This document shows positions 43,105 through 53,283 of a stretch of 64,000 nt of DNA, in pieces; the stretch's first letter is position 1, and the number at the start of each line of letters is the position of its first letter. The notes under the pieces were generated by a model that had not been told where the DNA came from, did no database searches, and saw only the letters and a list, made by a program, of their open reading frames with translations. The stretch is taken from assembly GCA_023091665.1 (NCBI GenBank), contig JALJCQ010000001.1, positions 2,232,001 to 2,296,000 on the forward strand. Reading direction: 5' to 3'. The position numbers and the translations under genes were made by a program. This DNA comes from Pythium myriotylum (lineage: Eukaryota > Oomycota > Peronosporomycetes > Pythiales > Pythiaceae).

Positions 43105-46100
43105 ATGGACTCGACCTTCGCGAGCGACGTCGCGCTGCTGGCGACCACGAGCGCGCTGCTGCACTACGCCGTCGGCTTCTACGGGCTGCTGGCCGCGCTC
43201 GCCGCCGTCGGGCTGCTCGAGAACGCGCCGGCGCTCTGGCCGCGCGCCAGGCGCCCCAGGTCGCTCGACCGCCAGCGCACCTGGCGCGCGCCCGACAAGC
43301 GCCGGCGCGCCGACACCTGGACCGTGCGCGAGCCCGAGGATAACCACCGCCACGACCATGACCGCCATCATGACGACCACCAGGACGACCACCAGGACGA
43401 GCACGACGCGCCGCCGCCGCCGCCGCCCGAGACCGCCGCCACGCCCGCCGCGCTGCTGCGCCAGCAACTGCTCGCGCGGCTCCGCGTCCAGGACGTGGCC
43501 GCGGAGCCGCCGCGAGTCGCCGCCGTCAACGCGCGCGCGCCCGTGCCCTTCGAGACCGACCTCTTCGTCGGCCACGCGCTCTTCCTCATGCGCACGACGC
43601 CCGAAGACCCCGAGTACGCGCACCTCTTCGCCGGCAAGCGACGCATGTTCTGGATCCAGGTCCAGGGCCGCTTCAAGCGCCGGCCTCAAGGCGTCGTCTT
43701 CCTCGGCGGCGAGCTGCCCGGACCCATCTCGCTCGGGCTCTTCACCAAGAGCATCGCGCTCGTCATCATGGGCATTGTCCAGTCGCTCGTCGGCAAGGTC
43801 TACATGAGCTTTGGCGCCAAGAGCGGCGCGCCCGGCGACGACGGCACCGAGCTGCCCGCGGTCTCGTTCCCCTTGTACCAGTCGGTCGACCAGTTCATGA
43901 TCACACCCGAGGGCGAGGCGCCGCCGCCGCTCGGGCAGGCAGACTTCGGCGAGTCCGAGCAGGCGCGTGCGCGGCGCCGACAAACGCCGCTCGGCCACGG
44001 AGACCAAGTGTTCGACGTCGGACCCACGTACTCGTTCGACTTCCACACGATGTACGTCGACCTCACGCAGTGGAAGACTGCCAACCTTCCTGGCCTGAGC
44101 GACATGGGCCTCACGACGTTTTTCGATTCACTGCCACTCCGTCTTGTGGCCTACGACGTCGTCGCGCCCCCCAGCGGAAGGCATCTTCAGCAGGACAAGA
44201 ACTACCTCTTCAACTTTGAAGTCGCGTACGATGCTGGACGATCGATCGGCTTGACCAGCGATAGCAGGGTGGAGCGAGCAAGGCTCTGGCGATCCGATAG
44301 CGAACTCTCACTCGCCTCCAGCAGCGGATCAAACGGGACGGCTGCAAGTTCGAGCTCGTTCTTCGAAAGCAGCCCCACTCCGACTGTCCTGGCCTCCCCA
44401 GAAGACCAGGTCGCGATCGTGGAAGCTCTTGCCACGATCGATAGGGAGAATGCCAACGCACTCCGTGCGACGGATGTGCAGTTTCTGTTTTGGATCGAAG
44501 AGCTGGATATCGAGATGGGTGTGCGACGCGTGCAATACGTCTTCCGCCTTCGAGAATCTATAAATGAGGAGGACGGGAATGGAGAGCCGACTACGAATGA
44601 TCGGGTCGTAGTCGTAAGCGCGTATAAGCTGCGACTCCTGCTAGGATCCAAGTTTCGAGTGCTTCGACGGTTGTACACGCTCCAAAGTCTGAGATTTCAT
44701 GCGCGATCGCGAATTGACAGCTACAGCATCATCAACGACGAAGCTCTCGAAGTCACCTCGTGTCTCCAGCGTTTGCTACAGATCTCTCGCCACGAGTATG
44801 ACAATGCCTTCTGCGAAGACAACGAGGCCCTTGTGGTCGGTTTTGAGTCTGCATTATACCAGATCCTGACTGAACGAACTCATCTTCAGCTGCCTCACGA
44901 CGGCGCGATGCTTTCAACAGACCTGACGTCAGCTGCTGTCGGTGTGAAGCTCAGCAAACGGGAGCGAGACGAGCTGGCTATCGTTTTTGAGAGCGTTGTC
45001 TATCGTTTCTACGCGGATTCTGTTGCACGACAAGAGGTCATGATTCTGTCAGCCAACGACATCCAGTTTTACCGCTCTCAATCTTCTCGTCCGGATAAAG
45101 TGGTGGCGTCGCAACGCGTGATCGGTGTGCAGGCCATCCGAGTCCCGTACACATCTAGTGATGCGACGGTTGGGGCCAACTTCGCGTTCGCATTGCAGAT
45201 CAACACGTTCGCAGAAGAAATTGTTGTGTGTATGGCGACAGAACACGCGCGCAATACGTGGATCCGGGTTATATTGGAACAATGTTGCCCACACGAGAAC
45301 TTTGACCGCTCGCTTAGCGAGTCACTCGTTGTGTGCTACACCTCGCACAAGGCCCTCAAACCAGCGAACCGCGTCGTGCTCAACTCCCGATCTCTATTTC
45401 CTCGCCAAGCTTCGTCCTTTTATGGCTCGAACTTGAAGCAGGACGCGCTGCTCCTCGTCAAGACAGCACTGCGGAGCGCATTGACGATCCATCAACTCGG
45501 CCAGGAGGCCGATGTGATGGCTATCCTAGAATTTCTGAACCATGCAAGTGCTCTCCGCAACGCCGATTTGTCGTTGCTTATGGAGCGACCGCACGAGGAC
45601 CGCCTTGCTTTTTTTCTCAACTTGTATCATGTGGTTCTTGCTCACGCGGTCATTTCTTACGGCTTCCCCCTCTCGAAGAGCGATTGGGAGTCGTTCCAGC
45701 TCCGCATGTGCTACGCCGTCGGCACCAACCCACAACACTCGGCGCAGCCTTTGACTTTCTCCCTGGCTGAAATCGAACATCTCATCTTGCGAGCCCGCCT
45801 ACCACCAGCTGTTGGTTTACCGCACCTCAAGCTCGACAAATTGCCCGAGTTGAATGTCTCCAGGATTGCTCCATTTGGCATTGGCCACCCCGATTTCCGA
45901 GTTAGCTTCGCGTTGCTCATGAACCGCAGCTTCGACGACTCGGTGCCCGTCTTTGATGCTGCCTCAATACATGATCAGTTGAATGAGATCGTGAAAAGCT
46001 ATATCAGCCGCGACCTGCGTATCGACAAGGAAAGGAAAACCATCTATTTGCCTCGCATTTGCGAGTGGTTTAAGGACGACTTTGGCGGAGGAGGATCTCC

Positions 46101-46311
46101 ACTGTACTGCGTCCGGAAGTTATTAGGCTTCATGGACGAGTTCGCACAACAGGAGGCGCTCGACGTTCTCGATAGTTCGACGTTGGTTCACATCAAGTAC
46201 GGCGCATTCAAGTATGCCGAGAGGATACTTCTTCACGACGTCGATCATTCACATCAGCGACAACAAAGCCCGGGTGATGGTGACGTCCAATTAGATAAAG
46301 AGTATGAGTAA
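43105..46311 (+). CDS. DUF1769-PH-DUF547 fusion protein
   Basis: Single exon, 1068 aa, with a good start context (GCCGCCATGG). A hydrophobic segment at about 15-42 may anchor it. Residues about 80-105 are His/Asp-rich, followed by a proline run. About 150-380 match the DUF1769 pattern (FVGHALFLMRTTPEDPEY, FWIQVQGRFKR, SFDFHTMYVDLTQW). About 630-735 look PH-like (VMILSANDIQFYRSQ, ending NTWIRVILEQ). About 790-1040 are DUF547 (DRLAFFLNLYHVVLAHA, IYLPRICEWFKDDFGGG). DUF1769 occurs in fungal proteins of unknown function and DUF547 in plants, animals and protists; the combined protein suggests a membrane-associated scaffold or enzyme. Biochemical role unknown. Confidence 0.82.
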   Translation: MDSTFASDVALLATTSALLHYAVGFYGLLAALAAVGLLENAPALWPRARRPRSLDRQRTWRAPDKRRRADTWTVREPEDNHRHDHDRHHDDHQDDHQDEHDAPPPPPPETAATPAALLRQQLLARLRVQDVAAEPPRVAAVNARAPVPFETDLFVGHALFLMRTTPEDPEYAHLFAGKRRMFWIQVQGRFKRRPQGVVFLGGELPGPISLGLFTKSIALVIMGIVQSLVGKVYMSFGAKSGAPGDDGTELPAVSFPLYQSVDQFMITPEGEAPPPLGQADFGESEQARARRRQTPLGHGDQVFDVGPTYSFDFHTMYVDLTQWKTANLPGLSDMGLTTFFDSLPLRLVAYDVVAPPSGRHLQQDKNYLFNFEVAYDAGRSIGLTSDSRVERARLWRSDSELSLASSSGSNGTAASSSSFFESSPTPTVLASPEDQVAIVEALATIDRENANALRATDVQFLFWIEELDIEMGVRRVQYVFRLRESINEEDGNGEPTTNDRVVVVSAYKLRLLLGSKFRVLRRLYTLQSLRFHARSRIDSYSIINDEALEVTSCLQRLLQISRHEYDNAFCEDNEALVVGFESALYQILTERTHLQLPHDGAMLSTDLTSAAVGVKLSKRERDELAIVFESVVYRFYADSVARQEVMILSANDIQFYRSQSSRPDKVVASQRVIGVQAIRVPYTSSDATVGANFAFALQINTFAEEIVVCMATEHARNTWIRVILEQCCPHENFDRSLSESLVVCYTSHKALKPANRVVLNSRSLFPRQASSFYGSNLKQDALLLVKTALRSALTIHQLGQEADVMAILEFLNHASALRNADLSLLMERPHEDRLAFFLNLYHVVLAHAVISYGFPLSKSDWESFQLRMCYAVGTNPQHSAQPLTFSLAEIEHLILRARLPPAVGLPHLKLDKLPELNVSRIAPFGIGHPDFRVSFALLMNRSFDDSVPVFDAASIHDQLNEIVKSYISRDLRIDKERKTIYLPRICEWFKDDFGGGGSPLYCVRKLLGFMDEFAQQEALDVLDSSTLVHIKYGAFKYAERILLHDVDHSHQRQQSPGDGDVQLDKEYE

Positions 46312-46601
46312 GACAGTTTTGGTTGATGTTTAAGGACGAGTTTAGCCTCCTTTTTACTACAAATTACACAAGACCTTTCTTGATCTTTGAACCCATGCGA
46401 GGTGGAGGCAACACTCCAGGAGGCACTCGAGTACACATTCTTCATGTGTGTGGCCTCATTTGCGAGCACGCTTGCTCACCTGGTCTCTTGCTGTCGAAGT
46501 ACTATACACGGGGAGGTTGACATGGAGACCTGACCTGACCGGTGGGGATACCCTGAGAACCCCTTGCCACAATGTTGCACATCTGCGCATCGTCGATCGA
46601 C

Positions 46602-48393
46602 TCAGCTTTGGGTCGGAGGACTGCTGCCGCTGGGCTCGTTGTGGTTGTCGGGTTGGACTGATTCGAGCAATTTCACGATGCGATCATTGTTCTTCTCTAA
46701 AAATCGTTCCACCAGAATCTCAAAATGGTGGCAGTCACGATCAGAGCTGGAAAACACTTCAATTAGAAAAACGATTGGACACAAAAGAGGCTCAGACAAA
46801 CTCACTTGTTGTACGGAGGGATCATGATGTCCAGAAGCGCGCATCCGATCTGATCATTTGCTCGAATCTGGTGCAGATTGAAGCGCCGCGGATCGAGCCA
46901 CATTGTGCACTCGGCGACAAAGTCTCCTTGCCGGCTCACGCGGGCCCACTTGATATCATCTCGCCCTGCTTGAACTTCGTCCGCGGGGAGATGTGAAAGC
47001 TCAGATTTCGGCAGAAGGTCGTACGAAGTGACGTTTGCGGAGCCATAGAGTCTAAAGTCGCCAAGTTTCAACCTCGTCAGCTCAGCCCAAACACTCCTGA
47101 AAATGAGATAACTCTTACACTCTCGTGATGACACTCATACCCGGATGGTTGTGAAGCGGGATGACACCTCCTGGCGGCATGAAAAAGATGCTGAAACAAC
47201 GAAGTTAGGTAGCTGTACTGAGGGGGCGAGAGCGTGGCAGAAGGTGCTTACCCGATATCAATTGTATCCGATTCCCAAAGCTTCCAGTAATGCACCTCAG
47301 TCATGGTACGAGCCATCGTCGGAGAAGGTTCGCGGATGCCAAAGTGCGCGGGAGTCATCATGTTGCACATGGAGATCACAGGGCTCATGACAGCTTCCAA
47401 TTGCTTCAACGAAAGGCGAGTGTTGGGAAACGCTTCGAGTTCCAGTCCGAGGACGCGCAACGTGTGGTGGTGCATCGCGAGGACACGATGAACCCATAGT
47501 TGGGCCCCTGTAAGCTGCGCCAACGCTGCATCACTGGCGGGGACGTTTGGACTGTATTCTAGTGGCGGCTCTTCGTCTTCGTGGAAATCTGGCTCTGCCG
47601 GACCTATGACAGCAAGTGCAGTGGTACTAGCAGTTGATTCATCAGAGCTTGGGCGGCCGTTGCTGGATTCCGAGCCTTCTGGTTGTGCGAGAGCTCCGTT
47701 GGTAGTGGCCGCCGCGCCCCAGCTGATAGAGACCGATCCCTTGCGTTGGCGAACGTGGCCATCCATGTCCACGTTCGTCTCCTCAAGGCTATTGCGGATG
47801 GAACGTGGGCTGATATTGCCATTGGCATCGATCTTAAACAGATGGTCCGCGGCTTCCATGTCGTGTTCAGTGGCGTGGGCGACAGCTTCAGCGAGCGCCG
47901 GCACGTCGAGGTGCAGCGGACGCGTTGTCCGTCTCTTCCGGCGGGGCATGCGGTTGTTGGGATCCTCTTCTTCACTGGTCGTGAGGTTTCGGATCTGCTG
48001 TTGCGACGTGAGGCGAGGTTGTTTGTGCTTGGCGGTGCGGACTACGCGTGGGGATGGCGCGGTGTGGAGTTCTGTGAGCAAAGACGACGTGAGTGTCGGC
48101 GTCGGGGACTTGCCCGTCATGGAGGACCGCGCCGAGTTCGAGGCGGCGGAGGACGAGGACGAAGCAGACGAAGCGGCCGACGGCACTCGGATGTTGGGAA
48201 GCAGCAGTGAGGCCCAGCAGGCCGCGAGCGCAGGGGACATGGTGGTCGGCATGGCTCTGGTTGGATTCTGGGTGGCGGCGGCGGCGGGACTTCTGGGTTC
48301 TCGCGCGGGCGGTTGCGGTCGTCGGCGTGAGGAGACGTGGTCGTCTGCGCGGCTACGCGGCCGTCGGCGGCGCTGTTTCTCGTGAGCGGTCAT
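46602..48393 (-). CDS. Thiol dioxygenase of the ADO/plant cysteine oxidase family
   Basis: Four exons: 47252-48393, 47119-47190, 46806-47051 and 46602-46746, with introns of 61, 67 and 59 nt; 534 aa. Joins rebuild DTIDIGIFFMPPGGVIPLHNHPGM, then SVITRVLYGSANVTSYD, then IPPYNNSDRDCHHFEI. Iron ligands of the family are present: His394 and His396 (HNH) and His465 (FNLHQIRA). ADO/PCO enzymes add O2 to N-terminal cysteines of proteins, creating an oxygen-dependent degron, or oxidise cysteamine. The core starts near 285; about 280 residues of Ser/Arg-rich, mostly disordered sequence precede it, much longer than in plant or animal members. The start at 48393 is the first ATG; a later one (48252) is possible. 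Confidence 0.9.
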
Positions 48394-48930
48394 GGCGAGG
48401 CTTCGTCCGGCTTCCTCGGTCCGTCACGCCGACCCGGGCGCGGCCAACGCCCATGGAACAAAACTAACGCTTACCTGCGGCGGTCGTGGTTCGCTCTCGT
48501 TTCACACGCGCGCAGCGGGCGGTCGCATAAACACACAGAGGAGCGAGTGGGGAGCGCGCGTCGTGGATGCCGCAAGGGGGATTGGGGGCCGCGTGCCGCG
48601 CCACGCGCTGGCCAGGCCTTCTCGGCGATCACGTGTCTCTGTCACGCGAAGAGCTACGCACACGAAACACATGAGGAGAATACCGGTTCGCGGACGGTAG
48701 AGGTCGGAGAAGGCCGTGGCAAAACCTTTGGGACACCGCTTAATTCTTAGAAATGATAGCTATCTATTTACGATGTGAAAGCATGAAAGCGTTGAAATTG
48801 AAACTGTAGCAACACATAAAGTGAAATCCGCCTGGCTTGTCGGTTGCTAAGCAGGGGCTGCATCGTCTCACCTCTGTTTCAGGCGTACCGTAGAGGACGC
48901 AACCATGTCATCCACTTATCCTCTCTTATC
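48394..48930. other. 537-bp intergenic region
   Basis: Lies between the starts of the dioxygenase gene and the end of the cyclic phosphodiesterase gene, both on the minus strand. The part next to 48394 should hold the dioxygenase promoter. An AT-rich stretch at about 48740-48830 is a candidate 3' untranslated region of the upstream gene. No gene seen. Confidence 0.5.
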
Positions 48931-49824
48931 TCAGTTCTTGGATGCATCTTGGCGAGTTCGCAACGGGAAGTCAGCAACGAGGCGCCAGTTCTTGACGGGA
49001 CCCGTGGTATTCCACACTTGGAGCCTGTCCAGCTTCACGAACATATCTCAGTACTGCTCTGGTGTTCGTCGGACCCGAGACTCGCACCTTCATGACCATG
49101 CCGTCGACGTGGGGACCCTGCTCCTGGGCCAGAGCCTTCCGGTCCTCTGAAGACAGCTCGCCGTAGACAAGACTGGGCCCAAAGTCGGCAACGTGTAACC
49201 CTCGAACTATCCAACGCAGGACTCACGACGGACTCACCTGATGTGCGGCATGAACTCAGGCTCGTCCACTCGCTCGAACACCTGCAAAGACACATGGGTT
49301 TCCCAGTCCAACACTTTCGGCTCCACGGCAGATGTGCGCAAACCTCCATCGCGATGCGGTGCGCATCGCGTAGATCGTCGGAAAGCTTGAGGAGTCCAAA
49401 GACACACTGGAAGTACAGCAAGTCCTGCTCCGAATCCAACGTTGAGGGCATTGTGACAACGCCCCACTGCCTATTATGAAAAATGACCTCACCTTAGAGG
49501 AGACGACTGCGATCTCTGCGTCCAGAGCCGACAAGCGTAGTGCAACCCGTCTCGTGAGTTCTACGGCTTGGTCGGACTCCAATCCCTACGCCACTCGACT
49601 TATAACTGCACGTCCAGCTCGTAAGATTCGATGGTCTCACCGACCGTGATAGCCCCGAGCAACGTCGCATGAGGCAGGAACGGCGGCGTGCCGAGGCGCT
49701 CCGCCAAGTCCTGAATCACGCCGCGTAGCTTGCTCTCCGTGGGGTCGTCAGGCACGAGCCACAGCGAGTAGCCCACGAACTCAGGCGTCGCGTACAGCGC
49801 GTCGTTCGCACGCGGCTCCCCCAT
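48931..49824 (-). CDS. Cyclic nucleotide phosphodiesterase (CPDase), 2H family, six exons
   Basis: Exons: 49645-49824, 49493-49585, 49344-49424, 49238-49281, 49088-49172 and 48931-49032; introns 59, 68, 62, 65 and 55 nt. All phases agree and the product is 194 aa, the family's usual length. The two catalytic H-x-T/S motifs are present: His52-Ala-Thr54 in LPHATLLGAI and His131-Ile-Ser133 in FMPHISLVYGEL. The second motif only appears after splicing exons 4 and 5. Other family features are YSLWLVPDD at the start and a final W--V--FPL strand. CPDases open ADP-ribose 1'',2''-cyclic phosphate and 2',3'-cyclic nucleotides, as produced by tRNA splicing. Five introns in under 900 bp is the densest splicing in the window. 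Confidence 0.88.
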
Positions 49825-49933
49825 GTTCGCTTGACAACCTTCAACGTTTGGATCCGCGCTGAGAAACAGCCAATCATCTTTGAAGCGCCTAATGTTACGA
49901 ATCTACAAGCCCAAAATAGTACTGATCGAGCAT

Positions 49934-51090
49934 CTACGCCTGTGCTGCCTGTGCTGCCTCGACCTGGGTCTTCACAGCTCCAATTTGCGAGGTAAAGGCC
50001 TGCAGCCCTTTTCCGAGGGCCTGGGCCTCGGTCTCACTAATGGACGGCTGTGCGAGTAGACATTCCAATCCAGCGACGCCGACTGACTCAGTCTTCGATA
50101 ACGCAGTAGCGAGCTCTTCCACATCAACAGGAGGATACAGCGCTGCGCCCATGTCGACCACTGCATCCTGGATCGTCTTATAGCTACGGTCGAGCGTCGC
50201 TGTCCACGTGATGATGTCTTTGTGCGAGTCCTCGATAGTCAAGTTCTTCAGCGTCATCACGCCTCGCTTGAGGATCGCGACAGTCATCTCCAGCAACTTG
50301 ACACCACTTTCAAAGAGCGCACGCTCATCCTCGGATAAGCTCGAGTCAAACGCAAAGTCATCTTCATCTTCAACATCATTGAGGGTATCGACTTCTTCGC
50401 TTCCTTGCTCGGACAGGAACTCCTTCAGCTCTTTGAGAGTGTCGTTGAGGACACTGATACATTGAAGCATACTTCTCTTGGACGCAATACAGTTGGACTT
50501 GGGTGTAGTTGGAATCGAATTGCAACTCTCCCATACTCGACCGGTCAGCTCAGGAACACGAGTAAGTTCACCACTTGCAATAATCTTCCCCAACTCCTGG
50601 ACACTCTTCATCACCCGCCTGTCAATAGATGCGGTGAGCGATTCGGTACCAAACGAGCCATGAGGTGTTGCAAACGTACAGGGCACCGAGAATGATCTCC
50701 TCTGCTAGCGAGGGTCCGACTCCGCTGAATAGAGCAACCTTGGTGGCCGCGAGGAGCTGCTCACAAGGCTTGTTGATGGCTTTGCAGATGCTCGCAGCGT
50801 CCTCTTGTGACGGCGTCTTGCTGTATACGAGAGAGAATTTGGTAATCTCGTGGCCGATCGATCCGCTTGCCTGAGCGCATGCACGAGTGTGAGCACCCAT
50901 CTCGGCATGCCGAAACAGAGCCGACCTCAGTTACCGCGATGAACACGTCCCGCGCGAGCGTGAAGTCGTCGTTCTGGAGCCAGAACGTGGGCTGGAACGC
51001 GTGCTCCGCCGTGTTGCGCGCGTGCAGCCGCTCCAGTTCGTCGATATACGTGGCCACGTCGGCGGTGAAGTCGCGCAGGAGATCCGCCAT
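49934..51090 (-). CDS. Cyclin-D1-binding protein 1-like (CCNDBP1/GCIP)
   Basis: Exons 50935-51090, 50680-50870 and 49934-50618; introns 64 nt (GTAACT...TCAG) and 61 nt (GTACGT...ACAG). The joins give TLARDVFIAASGSIG and EEIILGALRVMKSVQEL; 343 aa. The whole length is predicted helical. The family pattern is seen in KFSLVYSKTP, WESCNSIPTTPKSNC and the acidic linker DVEDEDDFAFDSSLSEDE before the C-terminal bundle. Animal homologues bind D-type cyclins and HLH factors; the role outside animals is unclear. Divergent from RAD18 over 190 bp, and tandem with the CPDase gene 109 bp downstream. Confidence 0.82.
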
Positions 51091-51280
51091 GGTGTCGTCT
51101 CGCGTCGTCGTTCTCTCCGCCAGCCTTTCGAGTTGGTCGCCAACGGATCTCCTGATTGGCAGAAATGCCCTCGACGTCCGCCTGCAAATCTGTTATCCAC
51201 ACGTCATTGAGAAGTGTCCGCTTTGGCGGGAACGAGGAGCTGACGTGCAGTTCGATCCCGCGTCGACGACGGACGTGGCC

Positions 51281-52810
51281 ATGGACGCGACGCTGGGCGA
51301 AGACATGGACGAGTGGCTCTGGCCCGAGTCGTGCGCGGAGCTGCGCCAGATCGAGAGCTCGCTGCGCTGCCTGATCTGCGGCGACTTCTTCCACGGGCCC
51401 GTGCTGCTGCCGTGCACGCACACGTTCTGCTCCGAGTGCGTGCGCCGCTTCCTGCAGTCGCGCAGCAACAACGGCTGCTGCCCCGAGTGTAAGCAGCCGT
51501 GCTCAGCCAGCGATCTGGTGCCGAATCGGTCTCTCGAGAAGATCGGCCTCCTCTTTCAGCAAATGAAGCCGAAGATACTTCCCGTGCTAGACAAGTCCAA
51601 GGCGAATCAGTTCCGAGAGAATGCGTCACCATCGAAGCCTGCTCTCGAAAGACTAAGCGCTGACAGCAAGCCACCTGACCGTATGACACTACTGTCCTAC
51701 AGCGTTATGAAAGAGAAAGACATCAAGAAACTGCTCGAGTCGATCGGCATCCGAGCACCGATCAAGAACCGAGACGACATCATTCAAATCCACAAAGAGG
51801 TTTGTTGCTGTTGTATACTTCGAGTTTCATTGGACCGTACCCACTCACATGATCTTTGATGACATCAGTACGTCTTGCTTGCAAACGCGCAAGCCGATTC
51901 AATACACCCGAAGTCAGCCAAACAGATTCGAAAGGAAGTTATGCGGAACTACCGCGCCCGCCAGGGCGAGAAAGCTTCCAATTTCGGAGCCCGCAAGTCC
52001 TTGGATGGGGCACAGAGCCCGGTCATTACCGCTGAGATGCAAGCTGGGTTTGAGCGACTGCGACAACAAGTGAAAGCCCGAACAAGCCAGCAAAGAGCGA
52101 GGCAAGAGGAGAACGAGGGCAATAATTCTGACCAAGTCGACGATCAAAAGCATGCCGACACTCCAAGAGCTGAGGGCATTTGGCGTCATGTACACGCCGT
52201 ACAATCTAATTTGGATTTTTATGTTCACTCGACAACGTACGAGATTCGATTACAGCCCCCAAAGGAGTTTTCTGAACGTCAGGAACAGCTGAAACAGAAT
52301 GCGCAGAATGATGCAAGCAGTAGCTCCCTCTGTGGTGAGGCTCGGAAGTCGCCAGCTTCGCAAGTTGAAGTCACCACGATCGCGAGCGACGATGATGACG
52401 ATTTTACAGTCGTCACGTCGCCCGCACCAAGACCACCTAGTGCCAGTCTGCATTCGACTCCTCAGTCTCAACGAAAGAGAGACAATCGAAGAAGAAGCAG
52501 TGTTGGAAGCGCTAGTAGTGGTGTTGTCACAGCATTCTTCTCGCAGGAGACCTCGTGCAGTTTACAAGATACTTATACTCAAAATGCGCCGTCTGCGTCG
52601 CTGTCAATGACCTCGAGCCTCAGTGGTGACCACATAGATTTGGCCAACGACGATGACGCCGATGGCGACGGTAAATGGGATTGCCACCGATGTACGTTAG
52701 TAAACGAAGCTAGTGCTGCTGATTGTGAGGCCTGTGGTAACCCACGGAGGCCAACTCGGAAGAAACAAAAGCTTCACTTCCAGAGCAAAATTTACCCTTC
52801 ACAATCTTAA
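51281..52810 (+). CDS. RAD18: RAD18-like RING E3 ubiquitin ligase with NZF finger
   Basis: Exons 51281-51799 and 51869-52810 with a 69-nt GTTTGT...CAG intron; the join gives IQIHKEYVLLANAQADS and 486 aa. RING finger at about 31-75 (CLICGDFF, PCTHTFCSECV, CCPECKQPC). SAP-like segment at about 130-175 (MKEKDIKKLLESIGI). Near the C terminus, about 443-468, a RanBP2/Npl4-type finger (WDCHRCTLVN, DCEACGNP). RAD18 with RAD6 mono-ubiquitinates PCNA to start translesion synthesis. The C2HC ubiquitin-binding finger (UBZ4) normally between RING and SAP is not visible; the C-terminal NZF may replace it. It ends only 7 bp from the convergent EF-hand gene. Confidence 0.87.
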
Positions 52811-52817
52811 TAGAAAC

Positions 52818-53270
52818 CTACGAAAGCAATGCCTTGAACTCGTCATACTCGATTTCGCCACTGCCATCCGTGTCTAGCTCGTCGAGCATACGGTCGATGT
52901 CAATAGGCAGCCCGAAATCTTTCTTGATAAGCTGCACGAGCATTCGCCTCTCGACATGGCCTGTTTTATCGGCATTGCCCCCGCATGCCACGAATGCATC
53001 AATGAAATCGGACTCGTCGTCGTATTGCGCTGCACGAATCTTCTGAGCCTCTATGACCTGAAGGAATTCGGTGAACTCGATCTCACCGCTGTTGTCGTTG
53101 TCAACTTCGGCGATCATTTGAAAGAGTTCTTCATCAGTGGGCTTCTGACCCATTGCCTCGAGCACTTTCGCGAGTTCATACTTGTCAATCGTACCACTAC
53201 CATCACGATCGAAGTGCACAAAGGACTCCCGACAAGCATCGATTTCCTCTTGGGTGAGAATAGACGCCAT
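52818..53270 (-). CDS. Calmodulin-like EF-hand protein
   Basis: 150 aa from MASILTQEEID. Loops 1, 2 and 4 have full calcium ligands (DRDGSGTIDKYE, DNDNSGEIEFTE, DTDGSGEIEYDE). Loop 3 (GNADKTGHVERR) has lost ligands and should not bind calcium. The size and spacing match calmodulin and centrin-like proteins, but the sequence is not close enough to either to name it; a dynein light chain or other calcium sensor is possible. The frame is open to another ATG at 53366, which would add 32 residues that include a tandem duplication; I prefer the shorter form. Its 3' end almost touches that of RAD18. Confidence 0.85.
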   Translation of the reverse strand: MASILTQEEIDACRESFVHFDRDGSGTIDKYELAKVLEAMGQKPTDEELFQMIAEVDNDNSGEIEFTEFLQVIEAQKIRAAQYDDESDFIDAFVACGGNADKTGHVERRMLVQLIKKDFGLPIDIDRMLDELDTDGSGEIEYDEFKALLS

Positions 53271-53283
53271 CTCCTTCGCAGTT

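Noticed and set aside
42811..44046. 411-codon minus-strand open frame opposite the DUF1769 gene
   Set aside because: Low-complexity R/G/V-rich shadow of a GC-biased coding region; contains no domain.
47095..47118. A 22-24-nt mini-intron in the dioxygenase gene
   Set aside because: Using the acceptor at 47052 instead gives a 67-nt intron and restores the family sequence VLYGSANVTSYD.
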